This document shows, piece after piece, positions 18,024 through 26,247 of a stretch of DNA of 64,000 bases. The position numbers and the translations under genes are program-made. Position 1 is the first letter of the stretch. Every line of letters begins with the position of its first letter. The stretch is from Bacteroidales bacterium (GTDB taxonomy: Bacteria; Bacteroidota; Bacteroidia; Bacteroidales; UBA932): contig SUYY01000005.1 in assembly GCA_015060205.1 (NCBI GenBank), positions 1-64,000 on the forward strand, given 5' to 3'. The notes beneath the pieces were generated by a model that saw only the letters and a list, made by a program, of their open reading frames with translations, ran no database searches and was not told the origin of the DNA.

Positions 18024-18791
18024 TTAACAGTTCTTTTCCAATACTTCTTTTGCAAGATTGAGATAGTTTGCGGTTCCGTTGCAGATCACATCATAAAGAA
18101 TGATCGGCTTTCCGTGCGAAGGTGCTTCGCTCAGTCGGATGTTTCGCTGGATGATGGTGTTGAATACCATGTCTCCAAAATGCTCCCTCAGTTCGCCAAG
18201 AACCTGATTGTGAACTTTGGTCCTGCCGTCAAACATGGTCACGACAAATCCCTCGATGGTAAGATCCCTGTTCGGACCGGCCTGAACAAGTCTGATCGTG
18301 GTCAGGAGTTTTCCAAGTCCCTCAAGAGCAAAGAATTCCGGCTGTACTGGAATCATTACGGAGTCGGCTGCAGTCAGAGAGTTGATGGTTATAAGACCCA
18401 AAGACGGAGAGCAGTCGATAATGATGTAGTCGTAATTGTTCCTGATCGGAGCCAATGCATTCTTCAGAGCCGATTCCCTGTCCGGTGCCTCTACCAGTTC
18501 AAGTTCTGCACCTACAAGATTGATATGGGACGGAATCATATGCATGTTGGCGATTTCCGTCTGAATAAGTGCGTCAGAGATGTCCAGACGACCGATCATG
18601 ACTTCGTACAATGTCCTCTTCTGGTCATCTTCCGGTGAGAAGTTGAGACCAGATGTCGTATTCGCCTGAGGATCAGCATCAATGATGAGTACCTTCTTCT
18701 CCAGAACGGCCAATGACGCTGCCAGATTGATGGCGGTGGTCGTCTTTCCTACACCGCCTTTCTGATTGGCTATTGCTATTACTTTTCCCAT
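18024..18791 (-). CDS. parA: chromosome partitioning ATPase ParA/Soj
   Basis: A 255-residue deviant Walker ATPase: KGGVGKTTTAINLA at residues 11-24, switch motif IDADPQANTTSG and IIIDCSPSLGLIT. It forms ATP-dependent dimers on the nucleoid and moves ParB-parS complexes. It heads the minus-strand unit parA, parB, DUF5683, transglycosylase, and its promoter is divergent from the second lipid kinase. Confidence 0.97.
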   Translation of the reverse strand: MGKVIAIANQKGGVGKTTTAINLAASLAVLEKKVLIIDADPQANTTSGLNFSPEDDQKRTLYEVMIGRLDISDALIQTEIANMHMIPSHINLVGAELELVEAPDRESALKNALAPIRNNYDYIIIDCSPSLGLITINSLTAADSVMIPVQPEFFALEGLGKLLTTIRLVQAGPNRDLTIEGFVVTMFDGRTKVHNQVLGELREHFGDMVFNTIIQRNIRLSEAPSHGKPIILYDVICNGTANYLNLAKEVLEKNC

Positions 18792-18819
18792 ATGCGTTTT
18801 ATTAAGGACATAATCCTCG

Positions 18820-18827
18820 CAAAATTA
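18820..18827 (-). promoter_or_regulatory. -7 element of parA
   Basis: Minus-strand TAATTTTG fits TAnnTTTG, about 29 bp upstream of the parA ATG. Confidence 0.45.
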
Positions 18828-18858
18828 CAAAAAAATTTCATTCGATTGCTTTATTTGT

Positions 18859-18866
18859 TACTTTTG
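18859..18866 (+). promoter_or_regulatory. -7 element of the second lipid kinase gene
   Basis: Plus-strand TACTTTTG fits TAnnTTTG, about 55 bp upstream of the ATG at 18921; it is divergent from the parA element. Confidence 0.45.
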
Positions 18867-18920
18867 TAGGCAAAATTTGCCGGCATTCAATGCCGTGCCT
18901 TTCAAAATCTGTTGAATATC

Positions 18921-19910
18921 ATGGATGTTACAGACAAAAGCAGAATATGGTTCACTGTAGTCAATGTCTACGCCGCTTCAAAAACAGCATCCCGACTTTG
19001 GACGGAGGCAGAGACGAGACTCAAAGCCAGAGGTGTGACGTACCATGGCAACCGCACCGGAAGAAGCGGCAATGCCATGGAAATAACATTTGACGCCTGT
19101 GTAGCCGGTTACAGGAAATTTGTCGCTGTAGGTGGTGACGGTACGGTCCATGATGTTCTTAACGGTATTGCCTCGTATATCGACTGGTCTTCAGAAACAT
19201 CCTCCGATATCGATTTTTCTCATTTTACTCTCGGAGTCATTCCATTGGGTTCCGGTAATGACTGGATCAGATCCACCGGTGTCCCCAGGAATATTGAAAA
19301 GGCGGTAGATCTTCTTGCTGATCCGGAAATCTCCAGTCAGGATGTGGTCAGGACAAGTGTCATGGACGAACAGGGAAATCCGATATCAGTTTCATACATG
19401 GCCAATATCGCCGGAATAGGAATAGACGCAAGAGTCTGTGAGAGGGTCAACGCCGCAAAGACTCAAGGCAAGAGAGGCAAGATCCTGTATTTGACATCTC
19501 TGATACATGCCATAAGAAACCGGAAGCCGGCTCTGGCGAAAGTCACATGTGACGGTAAGACAATTTTTGACGGAGCATATCTTTCCATGGCCTTCGGCGT
19601 GGGAAAATATTCCGGTGGAGGCATGAGACAGACCCCGAATGCTGTTCTGGACGACGGATTGTTGGATGTTACCGTCATTCCGGATTTGCCGCTTATGCGT
19701 ATAGCACGGGAAGTTCCAAGACTGTTTACCGGTACCTTCCATAAGGTCCCTGAACTGATCATGGCGAAATGCAGGACTGTGACGGTTGTCCCTGATGCAT
19801 CATCATCCGCTGAACCGGCAGAGGTCGACGGCGAGGTGATCGGAAAGGTACCTGTGAGGTTTGATGTACTTGACAGCAAAATCAATATAGTCGTAGGCAG
19901 ACGCTTATGA
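18921..19910 (+). CDS. second diacylglycerol kinase-family lipid kinase
   Basis: A protein of about 329 residues with the DAGK catalytic fold: [17 protein letters not shown] near residue 70 and VIPLGSGNDWIRSTGV near residue 112, keeping the standard GSGND form unlike the paralogue at 7826-8662. The C-terminal part ends in a VDGEVIG segment as in YegS-like kinases. It should phosphorylate diacylglycerol or a related lipid. It stands alone, divergent from parA, and overlaps priA tail to tail by 6 bp. The ATG at 18921 is preferred to a TTG three codons earlier. Confidence 0.86.
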   Translation: MDVTDKSRIWFTVVNVYAASKTASRLWTEAETRLKARGVTYHGNRTGRSGNAMEITFDACVAGYRKFVAVGGDGTVHDVLNGIASYIDWSSETSSDIDFSHFTLGVIPLGSGNDWIRSTGVPRNIEKAVDLLADPEISSQDVVRTSVMDEQGNPISVSYMANIAGIGIDARVCERVNAAKTQGKRGKILYLTSLIHAIRNRKPALAKVTCDGKTIFDGAYLSMAFGVGKYSGGGMRQTPNAVLDDGLLDVTVIPDLPLMRIAREVPRLFTGTFHKVPELIMAKCRTVTVVPDASSSAEPAEVDGEVIGKVPVRFDVLDSKINIVVGRRL

Positions 19911-22154
19911 CGGGTCTACGTCGATTGATATATGACCGTCGTATCTGTTGTCTTTTTCGAATGCTGCAATCAGTCTCTTCAGAAGGATTTTGTTCGCGGT
20001 GAGCATCCTGTCTTTCCTGAAACATATCCTTATCTTCCGGATATGCTGTGAGGCGATGCGGTCCACAACAGGGCTGTATGCCTCCGAAACAGGGGGGCAC
20101 TTAAGTAATCCTTCGCTTCCTGCAGGCGGGAAATGCTTGTTCAGAACCGCGGCAAGTCTTACCGACATCCGTTCTGCCCGGTCTTCATACATATCCTTTA
20201 TTGTCAGTTCGATGATGCGCGTATATGGAGGAAAGTCAAAGTCCTTTCTCTCAATCAGCAGTGACGAGGCAGCAAGATCATGCTTCTGCGCCATCTGTCT
20301 GTATATAGGATGCTCAGGCTGGGATGTCTGTATTACCAGCAGACCTTTGTTCCCTCTTCTTCCGCAGCGGCCACGAAACTGTTCCATCAACTGAAGTGCC
20401 TTTTCATCCGCTCGGAAATCCTGTATGCCAAGCAGTGTGTCTGCTGCAATAATCGCAACCAGACTCAGATTTTCGAAGTCGAATCCTTTGGTGATGATCT
20501 GTGTGCCGATCAGGATGTCGGTCTTTCCTTCCTCAAAGTCTTTTATTGCCTTTGTGCCTTCGGTCTTGTTCTGACTGTCGCTGTCAAGTCGCGCAATGGT
20601 TGCCTCTGGAAACAGTGCCGCCGCCTCTTCCTCGATTTTCTGTGTGCCTGCTCCAAGGAGTACGAGAGAACCGCCGCATTTTCCGCATATTCCCGTATGC
20701 CTTCCGCTGTAGCCGCAGAAGTGACATACCATATCTCCCTTATCCTTATGGTAACTGAGACTTACGTTGCAATTTGGACACTTGACGATATCTCCGCATT
20801 CGGCACATTGCATCGCTGTGGCCCAGGCACGTCTTGAACGGAGGATCAGAACCTGCTGCCCCCTGGAAAGAGTCTGTCTGATATGGTCTATCAGTTTCCT
20901 GGAGAAACTGCCGTGCATACCGTTTTTTCTCCGTTCGGCCTTCGTGTCTATTATCTGGATCTCCGAGTCTTCGGAACCATGGAATCTTTCCTTGAGTTCA
21001 ACAAGAACATGACGTCCGACAGAAGTGTTGTATATCTCTTCAAGAGATGGGGTGGCTGAACCTAGTATTATGTTGCAATCCCTGTGCAAAGAGTTGAGTA
21101 TCAGTGCGGTGTCGCGTCCGTTATATCTTGGGGCAGGGGAGTCCTGCTTATATGAACGGTCGTGCTCTTCGTCCACTATTACAAGACCGAGGTCATGGTG
21201 GGGCAGGAAAAGTCCGGATCTGGTACACAGGACAACATATCCTTCTGTACTGTTCCTCACCATCCCGGCGGCGTTCATCCTGGATGCAAGACTTTCTGCA
21301 GAGTGGAATGTTATGAGACGCTCTGAAAAATGCCTGCGAAGCCTTTCTTCAAGTTGCCTGCTCAAGGCGATTTCCGGTACGAGATAAAGAACATTGCGTC
21401 CCTTGCGCAATGTTTTATCAGCAAGATTGATATATATTTCTGTCTTGCCCGAACCTGTGACTCCATGCAGAAGTACCGGCTTTGCCGACTTGAAGCCCTC
21501 AAGTATTTCTGCATATGCCTTCTTCTGCGCATCTGACAATGATATGCTTCCGCACTCCCGCTCAAACGGTGTCAAGGATATGCCGGCTTCTGCAGCCTTC
21601 AGCCTTCTTTCAGCCTCTTCCTTTGCCTTCATGCCGATAGCAATATCCTCTCTCAGTCTTTCCATGTCCTTCAGACAAGCCTCCTTGGCCTTAGTCCCTT
21701 CCTTATGCTTCAGAGCCAGAACTTCCTTCTTCCTCAGTCTTTCTTCCAGCCTTTCAAGTTTAGAGACTATTGCGTCAAGGGCTTTGGCACGCCTGCTGCA
21801 GACCTTCCTTTTTGCCTCGGCTCGCGCCTGTTCCATATTGACCTTTCCGGAAGGATAAGCGGCCTTGAACACCTCACCTGCTGTACATAGATAATAATCT
21901 GCAACTTTCCTCCATAATTCCATCTCTTCCGGCAGCACCTTGCTCATGTCCCTTTCGACAGAGATGATCTCTCTTATCTTTTCCTCTCCTATTTCAGGTT
22001 CGACATCGACCCCGGTAACGACTCCCACGTACTCTTTCCCGGCAAAATTCACTCTGACCCTTTCCCCCTCATTGATGTCTTCGCTGGTCCAATAGCAAGG
22101 CTCCCACTCTAACTTGAGCGGTAAAATCACTGATATGTAACGCTTTGTGCCCAT
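19905..22154 (-). CDS. priA: primosomal helicase PriA
   Basis: About 749 residues. It has an N-terminal DNA-binding region, a helicase domain with Walker A HGVTGSGKTE and DEEH box (VIVDEEHDRSYK), the zinc-binding cysteine cluster (CAECGDIVKCPNCN then CHFCGYSG and CGKCGG), and helicase motifs including GTQIITKGFDF. PriA reloads the replicative helicase at collapsed forks. A central Lys/Glu-rich coiled region (residues about 125-200) is longer than in E. coli. The first in-frame start is a TTG at 22169; the ATG at 22154 was chosen. Confidence 0.95.
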   Translation of the reverse strand: MGTKRYISVILPLKLEWEPCYWTSEDINEGERVRVNFAGKEYVGVVTGVDVEPEIGEEKIREIISVERDMSKVLPEEMELWRKVADYYLCTAGEVFKAAYPSGKVNMEQARAEAKRKVCSRRAKALDAIVSKLERLEERLRKKEVLALKHKEGTKAKEACLKDMERLREDIAIGMKAKEEAERRLKAAEAGISLTPFERECGSISLSDAQKKAYAEILEGFKSAKPVLLHGVTGSGKTEIYINLADKTLRKGRNVLYLVPEIALSRQLEERLRRHFSERLITFHSAESLASRMNAAGMVRNSTEGYVVLCTRSGLFLPHHDLGLVIVDEEHDRSYKQDSPAPRYNGRDTALILNSLHRDCNIILGSATPSLEEIYNTSVGRHVLVELKERFHGSEDSEIQIIDTKAERRKNGMHGSFSRKLIDHIRQTLSRGQQVLILRSRRAWATAMQCAECGDIVKCPNCNVSLSYHKDKGDMVCHFCGYSGRHTGICGKCGGSLVLLGAGTQKIEEEAAALFPEATIARLDSDSQNKTEGTKAIKDFEEGKTDILIGTQIITKGFDFENLSLVAIIAADTLLGIQDFRADEKALQLMEQFRGRCGRRGNKGLLVIQTSQPEHPIYRQMAQKHDLAASSLLIERKDFDFPPYTRIIELTIKDMYEDRAERMSVRLAAVLNKHFPPAGSEGLLKCPPVSEAYSPVVDRIASQHIRKIRICFRKDRMLTANKILLKRLIAAFEKDNRYDGHISIDVDPS

Positions 22155-22223
22155 AGGAACATTCCTCAAGAATGCGAAGATACGAAATTAATAATCAAAA
22201 TAGCCGAAAAAGTGTCATAAAAA

Positions 22224-22254
22224 TTTGCAGATTAAAAAATAATTCCTACCTTTG
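22224..22254 (+). promoter_or_regulatory. promoter of tRNA-Phe
   Basis: TTTG at 22224-22227, exactly 19 bp, then TACCTTTG at 22247-22254: a full match to the Bacteroidetes -33/-7 consensus. The tRNA begins about 40 bp downstream. Confidence 0.85.
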
Positions 22255-22294
22255 CAATCCCAAACGAAAAGAATGGGAGTTCTTAAACAATAAT

Positions 22295-22367
22295 GGTGTC
22301 ATAGCTCAGTTGGTAGAGCAAAGGACTGAAAATCCTTGTGTCCCTGGTTCGATTCCCGGTGACACCA
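22295..22367 (+). tRNA. tRNA-Phe (GAA)
   Basis: A 73-nt cloverleaf: 7-bp acceptor stem GGTGTCA/TGACACC, D arm GCTC/GAGC, anticodon arm AAGGA-CTGAAAA-TCCTT with anticodon GAA, and T arm CCTGG-TTCGATT-CCCGG. The discriminator is A and CCA is not encoded. The 3' end, from 22356 on, is the start of the left copy of a 70-bp direct repeat, so this tRNA is the integration target of the island to its right and is kept intact. Confidence 0.97.
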
Positions 22368-22425
22368 CAGAAAACCCCTCTCAGTGCATTCTGAGAGGGG
22401 TTTGTTCGTGAAATGGTACTACATT
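22356..22425 (+). repeat. attL-like direct repeat (70 bp)
   Basis: Runs from the 3' end of tRNA-Phe through its terminator to the sequence CTACATT. It is repeated at 31065-31134 with two mismatches (CAGAAAA versus CTCAAAA after the CACCA). This is the layout left by site-specific integration into a tRNA gene. Confidence 0.9.
22372..22403 (+). terminator. tRNA-Phe terminator hairpin
   Basis: Perfect 13-bp stem AAACCCCTCTCAG/CTGAGAGGGGTTT with a 6-nt loop (TGCATT). An identical hairpin is found at 31081-31112 within the right repeat. Confidence 0.85.
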
Positions 22426-22549
22426 GGTACTACCGTAATCGATACTACACCAGGAACCGAAACGCCCCGAGAATCCAAAGAATCCTCAGGGCTTTACGAA
22501 TTATATAACAACAACTGTCGCAGTTGTTATTCTTCTGCAAATTTATAAT

Positions 22550-22580
22550 TTTTCTTATTCCTAACAAGTTTATAACTTTG
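22550..22580 (+). promoter_or_regulatory. promoter of the small lipoprotein gene
   Basis: TTTT at 22550-22553, 19 bp, then TAACTTTG at 22573-22580; close to the Bacteroidetes consensus. A small hairpin AACAACTG-TCG-CAGTTGTT at about 22507-22525 lies just upstream. The ATG is about 40 bp downstream. Confidence 0.6.
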
Positions 22581-22620
22581 CTCATATAATTACCACTTAT
22601 ATCAATTCAAAATAACATAT

Positions 22621-23067
22621 ATGAATAAAAGACCTCTATTAATTTGTATTTGTATAATATCGCTTTTGTCAAGTTGCGATATTCAGATAGATCCTAGCGC
22701 AGCAAATTCAGCATCTGCAATCATAGCTACTTTAGGAGAGTATTTTTATGCATTTGTTACATTACTTCTTGTTTTTGTTTTCTCGTTGTTTAGAGGTGTT
22801 GGAGTAGGTACTGCATTATTTGGATTATTATTCTTAATTATTGATAGAGAGATTTCTCTAGAACCAATCTATTTTCTTGCTATAGGATTGCTTCTTTTTG
22901 CATTGTCTTTTGTTCCAATCAAACAGTACATTCTACAAGTCAATATATCTCGCAAAAAGATATCGTCAAGAAATACAGATAATGGTATGTCCGTGAGGGA
23001 TATAATAATACAAATAGCAATCTCAATAGTGACTATCATCATTGAATATGCGTTTTTTGTAAACTAA
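22621..23067 (+). CDS. small membrane lipoprotein, unknown function
   Basis: A 148-residue protein. It begins with a lipoprotein signal (LICICIISLLSSC, acylated Cys near residue 19) and then has about four hydrophobic segments (residues about 38-60, 62-80, 84-102, 127-146). A lipoprotein signal followed by several membrane helices is unusual. I do not recognise the family. It is the first gene inside the island, has its own promoter and is followed by a terminator hairpin at 23082-23115. Its AT-rich codon use differs from the chromosome genes to the left. Confidence 0.65.
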   Translation: MNKRPLLICICIISLLSSCDIQIDPSAANSASAIIATLGEYFYAFVTLLLVFVFSLFRGVGVGTALFGLLFLIIDREISLEPIYFLAIGLLLFALSFVPIKQYILQVNISRKKISSRNTDNGMSVRDIIIQIAISIVTIIIEYAFFVN

Positions 23068-23081
23068 TATATTACCCTTGC

Positions 23082-23115
23082 AAAGGGAATCGGCTAACCA
23101 CCAATTCCCTTTTTT
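23082..23115 (+). terminator. terminator between lipoprotein and amidase genes
   Basis: Stem AAAGGGAAT/ATTCCCTTT with a 13-nt loop and a T run that ends directly before the amidase ATG at 23116. The amidase would need read-through or another promoter. Confidence 0.7.
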
Positions 23116-23706
23116 ATGCTCATCCTCCTAGACCCCGCCCACGGCCACAACACCCCCGGCAAACGCTCCCCGGATGGAACTCTCATCGAAGCAATCTACA
23201 CAAGACAACTCGTAAAAGACCTGACTCTCGAACTTGAAAAACATGGCCACACAGTCCACATCCTCGTACCTGAACCGGAAGATATTCCCATAAATGTCCG
23301 TGTCAAGCGAATAAACGCCATTTGCCGGGCTGAAGGTATAGAGAATACAATTCTTATTAGCACTCATCTCAACGCCGCCGGTGATGGTTCAAAATGGCTT
23401 GATGCGACCGGATGGAGCTGCTACACATGTAAAGGACAAACAGAGTCAGACTTACTTGCAGACTGCCTCTATAAAGCCGCAGAGCAAATCCTCGAGAACC
23501 AGGTAATCCGCACCGACTACGCGAGAGACGGAGATCCGGACTGGGAAGAAAACTTCTATATTCTCCGGCATTCCTTGTGTCCGGCAGTATTGACAGAGAA
23601 CTTCTTTATGGACTCTCGATTAGATCTTGAGTATCTGCATAGCAAAGCTGGAAAGCAGGCTGTGGTTGATACTCATGTGGAAGGGATTGTGGAATACCTT
23701 CTATAA
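23116..23706 (+). CDS. N-acetylmuramoyl-L-alanine amidase (Amidase_3)
   Basis: A 196-residue amidase. The zinc-binding and catalytic residues are in place: LLDPAHGHNTPGKRS (His), a Glu in GTLIEAIYTRQLV, STHLNAAG (His) and LTENFFMD (catalytic Glu). It removes stem peptides from peptidoglycan. There is no signal peptide, so export would need lysis or another route, as for phage endolysins. Amidases of this kind are frequent at the ends of small Bacteroidales mobile clusters together with VirE/DUF3987 genes. Higher GC than its neighbours suggests it came from a different source than the lipoprotein. Confidence 0.88.
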   Translation: MLILLDPAHGHNTPGKRSPDGTLIEAIYTRQLVKDLTLELEKHGHTVHILVPEPEDIPINVRVKRINAICRAEGIENTILISTHLNAAGDGSKWLDATGWSCYTCKGQTESDLLADCLYKAAEQILENQVIRTDYARDGDPDWEENFYILRHSLCPAVLTENFFMDSRLDLEYLHSKAGKQAVVDTHVEGIVEYLL

Positions 23707-24094
23707 ATATATGACTTAACTATGACAAGATGTCATAAATAACGAATCGGCTCCCATAGGAAGCCGACCGATAGGAATACGGTGCCTATAACCGGAAAGA
23801 AATGTCTTTCTTCATCTTCTTTTCTCACTCCTCAGCAAGAGCGTTTGTGTAACTTTCATACACTTCACGCACGCATTCGGCGTTCTCTGCTCCTGATCAT
23901 CAACACACATTTAGGTTGATGAAGAGACTTGTTCAAAAGAACAATAAAAGATTCTTCATAATTTTTAAATTTTAAATTACAACCTTATATGCTATCTTTT
24001 ACAATCTTTTAAGCCCTCTTTCAGTGCTTTAAATAATAAATATCAATATGCCTTTGACAAAATGTCAGTATTAAGTCAAATGACAATGGTATTA
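23707..24094. other. non-coding stretch with hairpins
   Basis: No convincing gene. It contains several inverted repeats: TCGGCT/AGCCGA near 23750, ATAGG/CCTAT near 23772, GAAAG/CTTTC near 23798, TCATCAA/TTGATGA near 23900 and TTGTTC/GAACAA near 23930. On the minus strand a short open stretch ending in ESYTNALAEE is followed by a start MKKDISFRL and a stop; this may be the scar of small phage-like genes. The right part is very AT-rich. Confidence 0.4.
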
Positions 24095-24125
24095 TTTGGA
24101 GTGGATAAATTTATGAGTAACTTTG
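24095..24125 (+). promoter_or_regulatory. consensus promoter of an orphan RNA
   Basis: TTTG at 24095-24098, exactly 19 bp, then TAACTTTG at 24118-24125. This is a full consensus match, but no ORF of any size follows before the terminator at 24390-24416. Confidence 0.75.
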
Positions 24126-24130
24126 CCTTC

Positions 24131-24416
24131 GCTTGCAAGCATTAGATAATAAAGATAGGCTGGAGAAAGTAAGTATCCATGTCCTTTTCACCTTTAAAAC
24201 TATTGTAATATGAGGAAATTTAATTCCATTAGTCTTTGAAGCTCTGTTATCAGTCTTCTTTGCTCGCTCTTAGAACATATGATACCAGGAATGAGCTTTA
24301 TACTCTGAATCAGTATTGTTGTATCTTTATTTGGTATAGGTTCAGAAACCTTCTCAAGAATAAGACAAAAGCACAATTAATGTGCATACGCCAGCGAGGG
24401 GTTCTTGCTGGCTTTT
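24131..24416 (+). ncRNA. candidate non-coding RNA, about 285 nt
   Basis: The stretch is bounded by a consensus promoter and an intrinsic terminator. Within it only peptides of about 9 residues (such as MSFSPLKLL and MRKFNSISL) and chance frames are open, so it is more likely an RNA. Local pairings visible are GCTTGC/GCAAGC near its start and GCAC/GTGC just before the terminator. It does not resemble 6S RNA, tmRNA, RNase P or a retron msr-msd that I can recognise, and no reverse transcriptase is present. The start position is estimated from the promoter. Confidence 0.5.
24390..24416 (+). terminator. intrinsic terminator of the orphan RNA
   Basis: Stem GCCAGC/GCTGGC with an 11-nt loop, followed by TTTT. 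Confidence 0.7.
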
Positions 24417-24456
24417 ACTTATTAGCCCATACACAATGACATATTTGTCGAGATTA

Positions 24457-24498
24457 GATAAAAATAGGCTATCAAAAGCGTATAAACTTCTGATAGCC
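24457..24498 (-). terminator. intrinsic terminator of the two exported-protein genes
   Basis: On the minus strand the stem GGCTATC/GATAGCC is followed by TATTTTTATC. It lies about 33 bp after the stop codon at 24531. Confidence 0.75.
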
Positions 24499-24530
24499 GA
24501 ATTATAATCAGTGAATATTCCAATAAAAGC

Positions 24531-25154
24531 CTACTGAATGAACTGTACGTTATCAAAATCTACAGACTGCTGTCCAAATATCGCAAAGCCAACACCACAA
24601 TACATGACTGGATTATAACGAACCTCCATTGCCTTCATATCATTACAATAGAATTCGACTCTATCAAATGCTGATCTTAATTCAAAAGCAAATTCAGCAT
24701 TTTTCTTCTGCTTAAGTTTGAGGTCTGACAATCTCTCTCCTATAATTTCTCCATCTTTTACTCTTTGGTATAATACCATAGCGTTTTTGTCGCCTTTGAA
24801 AATGTAAAATACAGAGTAGTTATAGTTATCCATGTAGTCAAAGACTAATCCGAAGTATCCCTTATCGTTAATCTTCTTAGCAATAGCGTCACATTTGAAT
24901 GTGAAGTTTTTCTGTGGATCGAAAGGTGCATAACAAGATGTTAAGACTTGTGACTCTCCGGCTTTAAGACTCCATACATCGTTGAGTGCGTTTTTGCCTT
25001 CCAATCTCATTACTCCTTCTACTATGATTGCACTACCATCCTTTTCAACAGACTCAATCCATCCGAATGTGTTGCTATCAAACGTTTCAATTGTTTGCGC
25101 ATTAGTTGTTGCCACGCAGATAAGCAGCGAGCAAATTATAATAATTCTTTTCAT
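24531..25154 (-). CDS. exported protein with a jelly-roll-like domain, unknown function
   Basis: A 207-residue protein with an N-terminal signal peptide (cleavage near TTNAQT). The rest alternates short beta strands (FTFKCDAIAK, GYFGLVFDYMD, NYSVFYIFKG, VEFYCNDMKAMEVRY, GVGFAIFGQQSVDFDNVQF), a pattern seen in concanavalin/laminin-G-like folds such as DUF1080. No catalytic residues can be named. It is the second gene of a two-gene unit with the PEGA protein 21 bp upstream, read from the promoter at 26175-26204 and ended by the hairpin at 24457-24498. Confidence 0.65.
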   Translation of the reverse strand: MKRIIIICSLLICVATTNAQTIETFDSNTFGWIESVEKDGSAIIVEGVMRLEGKNALNDVWSLKAGESQVLTSCYAPFDPQKNFTFKCDAIAKKINDKGYFGLVFDYMDNYNYSVFYIFKGDKNAMVLYQRVKDGEIIGERLSDLKLKQKKNAEFAFELRSAFDRVEFYCNDMKAMEVRYNPVMYCGVGFAIFGQQSVDFDNVQFIQ

Positions 25155-25175
25155 GATGTTTTTGTGTTAGTAGTT

Positions 25176-25865
25176 TTACTTACCTAATCTAGTTTGAAAT
25201 TCACTGATAATTGGTTCAAGATCTTTTAAGATCCTATCGATTTCTTGAAATGATTCATCTCTGCGAGATGCATACATAGAACCAGCTTCTGAGGATACTT
25301 TAATCTGAAATGACAATTCATCACCAAACGCATTTTGCTTGACAGAAACTCTAGTTCTTACCTGTTTCTCTGCTTCTGGAAATGTAGCATAATGCCACGG
25401 TGTCTGAACAAATCCTGATGCAACATCAGTAGTCTGGATCTCATCAAAATAGTTAAGGATTACTTGATGTATCATTTTCCATGCAAGACTCAAATCCATC
25501 TTACCGTTTTCATCAATAGTGTAAAGATCTTTTGAAACCTTAACATTAAAATATTTATTTACAAGTCCAGATGCTACTGACACATCGAAGAATCCATCTC
25601 TTCTGAGGGTGTAGGAAATAGCTTTTCTTTTATCGCTAGCATATATCTTGGTTTCCATTGTGACATAACCAGGACTTTCCAACTTGATAACTACGAATTC
25701 CGATTTTTTACTCACGTTAACTGTAGCGACGCCGTCTGCATAATAATTACCGTCCACGTAAATTTTTGCATCAGATGGAGTAACTGAGACCTTTACTTCC
25801 CTAGCGCACAGAGTTGAGTTGATTGAACTGACGAGTACAATCATTAGAAATAATAGCTTTTTCAT
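25176..25865 (-). CDS. exported PEGA-domain protein
   Basis: A 229-residue protein with a signal peptide (LLFLMIVLVSSINSTLCA) followed by a PEGA-like beta repeat (residues about 22-92: VSVTPSDAKIYVDGNYYADG then FVVIKLESPGYVTMETKIY). The C-terminal 130 residues are mixed alpha/beta with no family that I recognise. PEGA domains are surface or periplasmic binding modules. It is preceded by a leader of about 300 nt from the promoter at 26175-26204. Why a protease/ATPase island carries two exported proteins is unclear; they may be separate cargo. Confidence 0.7.
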   Translation of the reverse strand: MKKLLFLMIVLVSSINSTLCAREVKVSVTPSDAKIYVDGNYYADGVATVNVSKKSEFVVIKLESPGYVTMETKIYASDKRKAISYTLRRDGFFDVSVASGLVNKYFNVKVSKDLYTIDENGKMDLSLAWKMIHQVILNYFDEIQTTDVASGFVQTPWHYATFPEAEKQVRTRVSVKQNAFGDELSFQIKVSSEAGSMYASRRDESFQEIDRILKDLEPIISEFQTRLGK

Positions 25866-26174
25866 TGCCTAAATAAGACATCCTAGCCCCAAAGATGCTT
25901 TATCTATATACAAAGAAAGTGTGGAGCTGATTCCGTTTATCCTAATGAAGGTTGTGGAAAGACCCGACTATAGATAAGCGACACAATACCCCACACTCGA
26001 ATAGATATGGGATATTATGATGCCAGATTGCATCATACCACAATTATCTATACGAAAGTGAGTGTTGTTCCGTATCGTCCTTATAGTCAGAAAACTTCCA
26101 CATTTTCATTAGAGGACTTGCGAAAAACACTTTCACAATATGTAATGTCACGCAACATGACTGCATGACGACTA

Positions 26175-26204
26175 CAAAGGTAAAGATTTTTTCTTTACGG
26201 ACAA
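26175..26204 (-). promoter_or_regulatory. promoter of the PEGA-protein unit, long leader
   Basis: Minus strand: TTG at 26204-26202, 19 bp, then TACCTTTG at 26182-26175. It predicts a start near 26168 and a 5' leader of about 300 nt before the ATG at 25865. The leader contains a palindrome TGATGC-AATCTG-GCATCA near 26017-26034. Confidence 0.6.
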
Positions 26205-26247
26205 CACTCACCGGGGGTATTGCACAAGACAAACATATAAAGTGGCA

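Noticed and set aside
17089..18791. parS site near parAB
   Set aside because: No sequence close to the TGTTTCACGTGAAACA palindrome was found by eye in this region.
24236..24439. A 67-residue plus-strand frame inside the orphan RNA
   Set aside because: It starts with TTG, runs straight through the terminator hairpin and has no protein-like pattern.
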